Assembly (NCBI GenBank): GCA_016178625.1
Contig: JACOSX010000034.1
Location: 1 to 36,564, forward strand
DNA length: 36,564 nucleotides
Direction of reading: 5' to 3'
DNA from: Ignavibacteria bacterium
GTDB taxonomy: Bacteria > Bacteroidota > Ignavibacteria > UBA10030 > SZUA-254
The stretch's first letter is position 1. The number at the start of each line of letters is the position of its first letter. The translations under genes were made by a program, and so were the position numbers. The notes below the pieces were generated by a model. That model worked only from the letters and a program-made list of their open reading frames with translations. It was not told the origin of the DNA and made no database searches. Below, one piece after another: positions 35,293 to 36,564 of the stretch.

Positions 35293-36564
35293 TTAATCTC
35301 CGTCCGCCGTGAGCGTCACGTTTCGGATGCTCGGCATCAATAAAACACTATTCAGAAACAGTTTGTTCAAACCATCCCAAAACAATCTGAAGTTGGGATC
35401 GTCGGTATATAGCACGATATTTCCTGATCCGAGCTGTTCATGAACGAGGAAAGGAGTTTCCTCTAACATCTTTTCATTTTCTTTGGAAAGGTATCCGCTC
35501 AACCGGGGTGATGTTGTGTAGAGCCCGACGTTATATCCTTTCTCACTCAGTTCGAACATCGTCTGTGTTGTTTTGAGCACTGCAATTGTTGTATCATATC
35601 CAAACCCGAGGGGGTGTGAGTGATCCAGCTTCACTCGAAGCATTGTTCCCGGAATCGATTCAAGTCTCCGTTTGCGTTCTTTCTCTTCGACGGTCATACG
35701 TTTCTCAAGCTCTTCTTCCGAGAGCTTCTCCCCCTTTTTACCTGTGGTATCTTTCTTTGCGTCCTTCTCGTCTCCCTTTTTCTTTTCTTTGATCTTGATG
35801 CTGGAAAGTTTTCCCAGCGATGCAAACGCAGCACCGCCTTCAATGCCGATAAACGTTCCGCCGCCGGCAATCCATGTCTTGATTTTCTGAACGGCATTGG
35901 AGTCGAGTTGGCTCCGATACCCCTGTCCGCCTGCATTGTCATCGGGGAAGATGATTGCCGTGTAGTCATGCAGGTCGGCATTGCGTATCTGAGCAAGCCT
36001 CATCGGGATGAAATCAATCCCATACTGCCGATCGAACATCGACCACATTGCTCCAAACGATTCGGTGCTCACGGGTGAGTTTGTCGCTACGATAATTCTC
36101 GGTTTCTTGAGGCGAACGGCGCGGTCGGATCCAAGATTGATTCCACTCTCGGTGAAACCGCTCTGGGCAGCATAGATCGTCAGGTGAAACCGTTCCGCGA
36201 GTTCCTGAATTTTCGCATGGATCTCAGGCTTGTTTGTGGCAACTGGAACAATGATGGCTCCGCGTGAGAAGTGTTCTCCATTCAAAGTGAATTCTTTCAT
36301 GGCGACATTGACTTTGAAATCCCCTTGGAGTAGTAAGACCAGCGCTCTGATGGCGTCGTTAGAGTTCCAGGGGAAGAGATAAGCATAAGATGCTTTTCCC
36401 CCAACGATTGACCCATGATGGAGGTCGGGCTCAAGAACTTTTATCGTGGGAACGGAAATGGTACCTCCTGTCCAATATGTCTCCATCCCATATGCAACGG
36501 GGAGCGACCATGTGGAGATATCATAAAAGAATGTATCGCTGAGCGCTGGTTCTTGTTCCATTAA
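35293..36564 (-). CDS. C-terminal part of an M14-type carboxypeptidase-like secreted protein (gene continues beyond the window)
   Basis: The frame is open to the end of the window: the codon before the first Met reads TTA (Leu) and no stop is seen, so that Met is probably internal. The 423 visible codons match the C-terminal half of large zinc-carboxypeptidase-like proteins: SDTFFYDISTWSLPVAYGME, then a beta-sandwich and a glutamine-amidotransferase-like Rossmann domain (IIVATNSPVS, AIIFPDDNAGG, WIAGGGTFIGIEGGAAF). A roughly 45-residue block of Lys and Glu (from about residue 255) interrupts that domain. The M14 zinc-binding half lies upstream, outside the window. Location is probably periplasm or outside. 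Confidence 0.65.
   Translation of the reverse strand, partial: LMEQEPALSDTFFYDISTWSLPVAYGMETYWTGGTISVPTIKVLEPDLHHGSIVGGKASYAYLFPWNSNDAIRALVLLLQGDFKVNVAMKEFTLNGEHFSRGAIIVPVATNKPEIHAKIQELAERFHLTIYAAQSGFTESGINLGSDRAVRLKKPRIIVATNSPVSTESFGAMWSMFDRQYGIDFIPMRLAQIRNADLHDYTAIIFPDDNAGGQGYRSQLDSNAVQKIKTWIAGGGTFIGIEGGAAFASLGKLSSIKIKEKKKGDEKDAKKDTTGKKGEKLSEEELEKRMTVEEKERKRRLESIPGTMLRVKLDHSHPLGFGYDTTIAVLKTTQTMFELSEKGYNVGLYTTSPRLSGYLSKENEKMLEETPFLVHEQLGSGNIVLYTDDPNFRLFWDGLNKLFLNSVLLMPSIRNVTLTADGD

Overview
The window looks like chromosomal DNA of a Gram-negative bacterium of the Fibrobacteres-Chlorobi-Bacteroidetes (FCB) group, perhaps an Ignavibacteria-type lineage. The support is a PUR-type (DUF3276) protein, a PorZ-like two-propeller protein with a type IX secretion-like C-terminal domain, several Omp85-type outer-membrane barrels, a bifunctional Pgi/Pmi, and the gene order DUF177-rpmF-plsX-fabHDG-acpP-fabF-rnc. 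The phylum assignment is an inference. Base composition is roughly balanced, apart from a clearly AT-rich patch at about 2.97-4.26 kb.

Layout of the + strand half (1-25.3 kb): the tail of ptsH, then ptsI and a bifunctional phosphoglucose/phosphomannose isomerase; an AT-rich insert with a Mrr_N-like/HNH nuclease and a small acidic protein; a tightly coupled envelope operon (metalloprotease-propeller-Omp85 fusion, BamB-like PQQ-propeller lipoprotein, PEGA protein); a Crp/Fnr regulator with its own sigma70-like promoter, a PHP phosphoesterase, ribH and the PorZ-like protein; a PUR protein; a broken glycosyltransferase; then the fatty-acid and phospholipid operon, interrupted by one lipoprotein gene, running through rnc to a CoA-binding protein, a single-POTRA Omp85 protein and rsmE.

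Layout of the - strand half (25.3-36.6 kb): histidine catabolism genes in two blocks, hutI-ftcD-fchA and, about 5 kb upstream, hutU. hutH is absent from the window. Between the blocks lies an operon of unknown function: an alpha-helical repeat protein with a SHOCT-like tail, a zinc-ribbon helical protein, a small four-cysteine protein that appears to start with ATT, and a GNAT acetyltransferase. Next to it are a coupled DoxX/gluzincin pair. The window ends inside a gene resembling the C-terminal half of an M14-type peptidase.

How the genes work together: the hut genes convert urocanate to glutamate plus one-carbon units on tetrahydrofolate. The fab cluster builds acyl-ACP and feeds it to phospholipid synthesis through plsX. 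The envelope genes suggest an outer-membrane assembly or secretion module built around an Omp85 barrel with a protease-propeller head. No gene-free stretch exceeds 300 bases. I saw no tRNA, rRNA, CRISPR array or insertion sequence.
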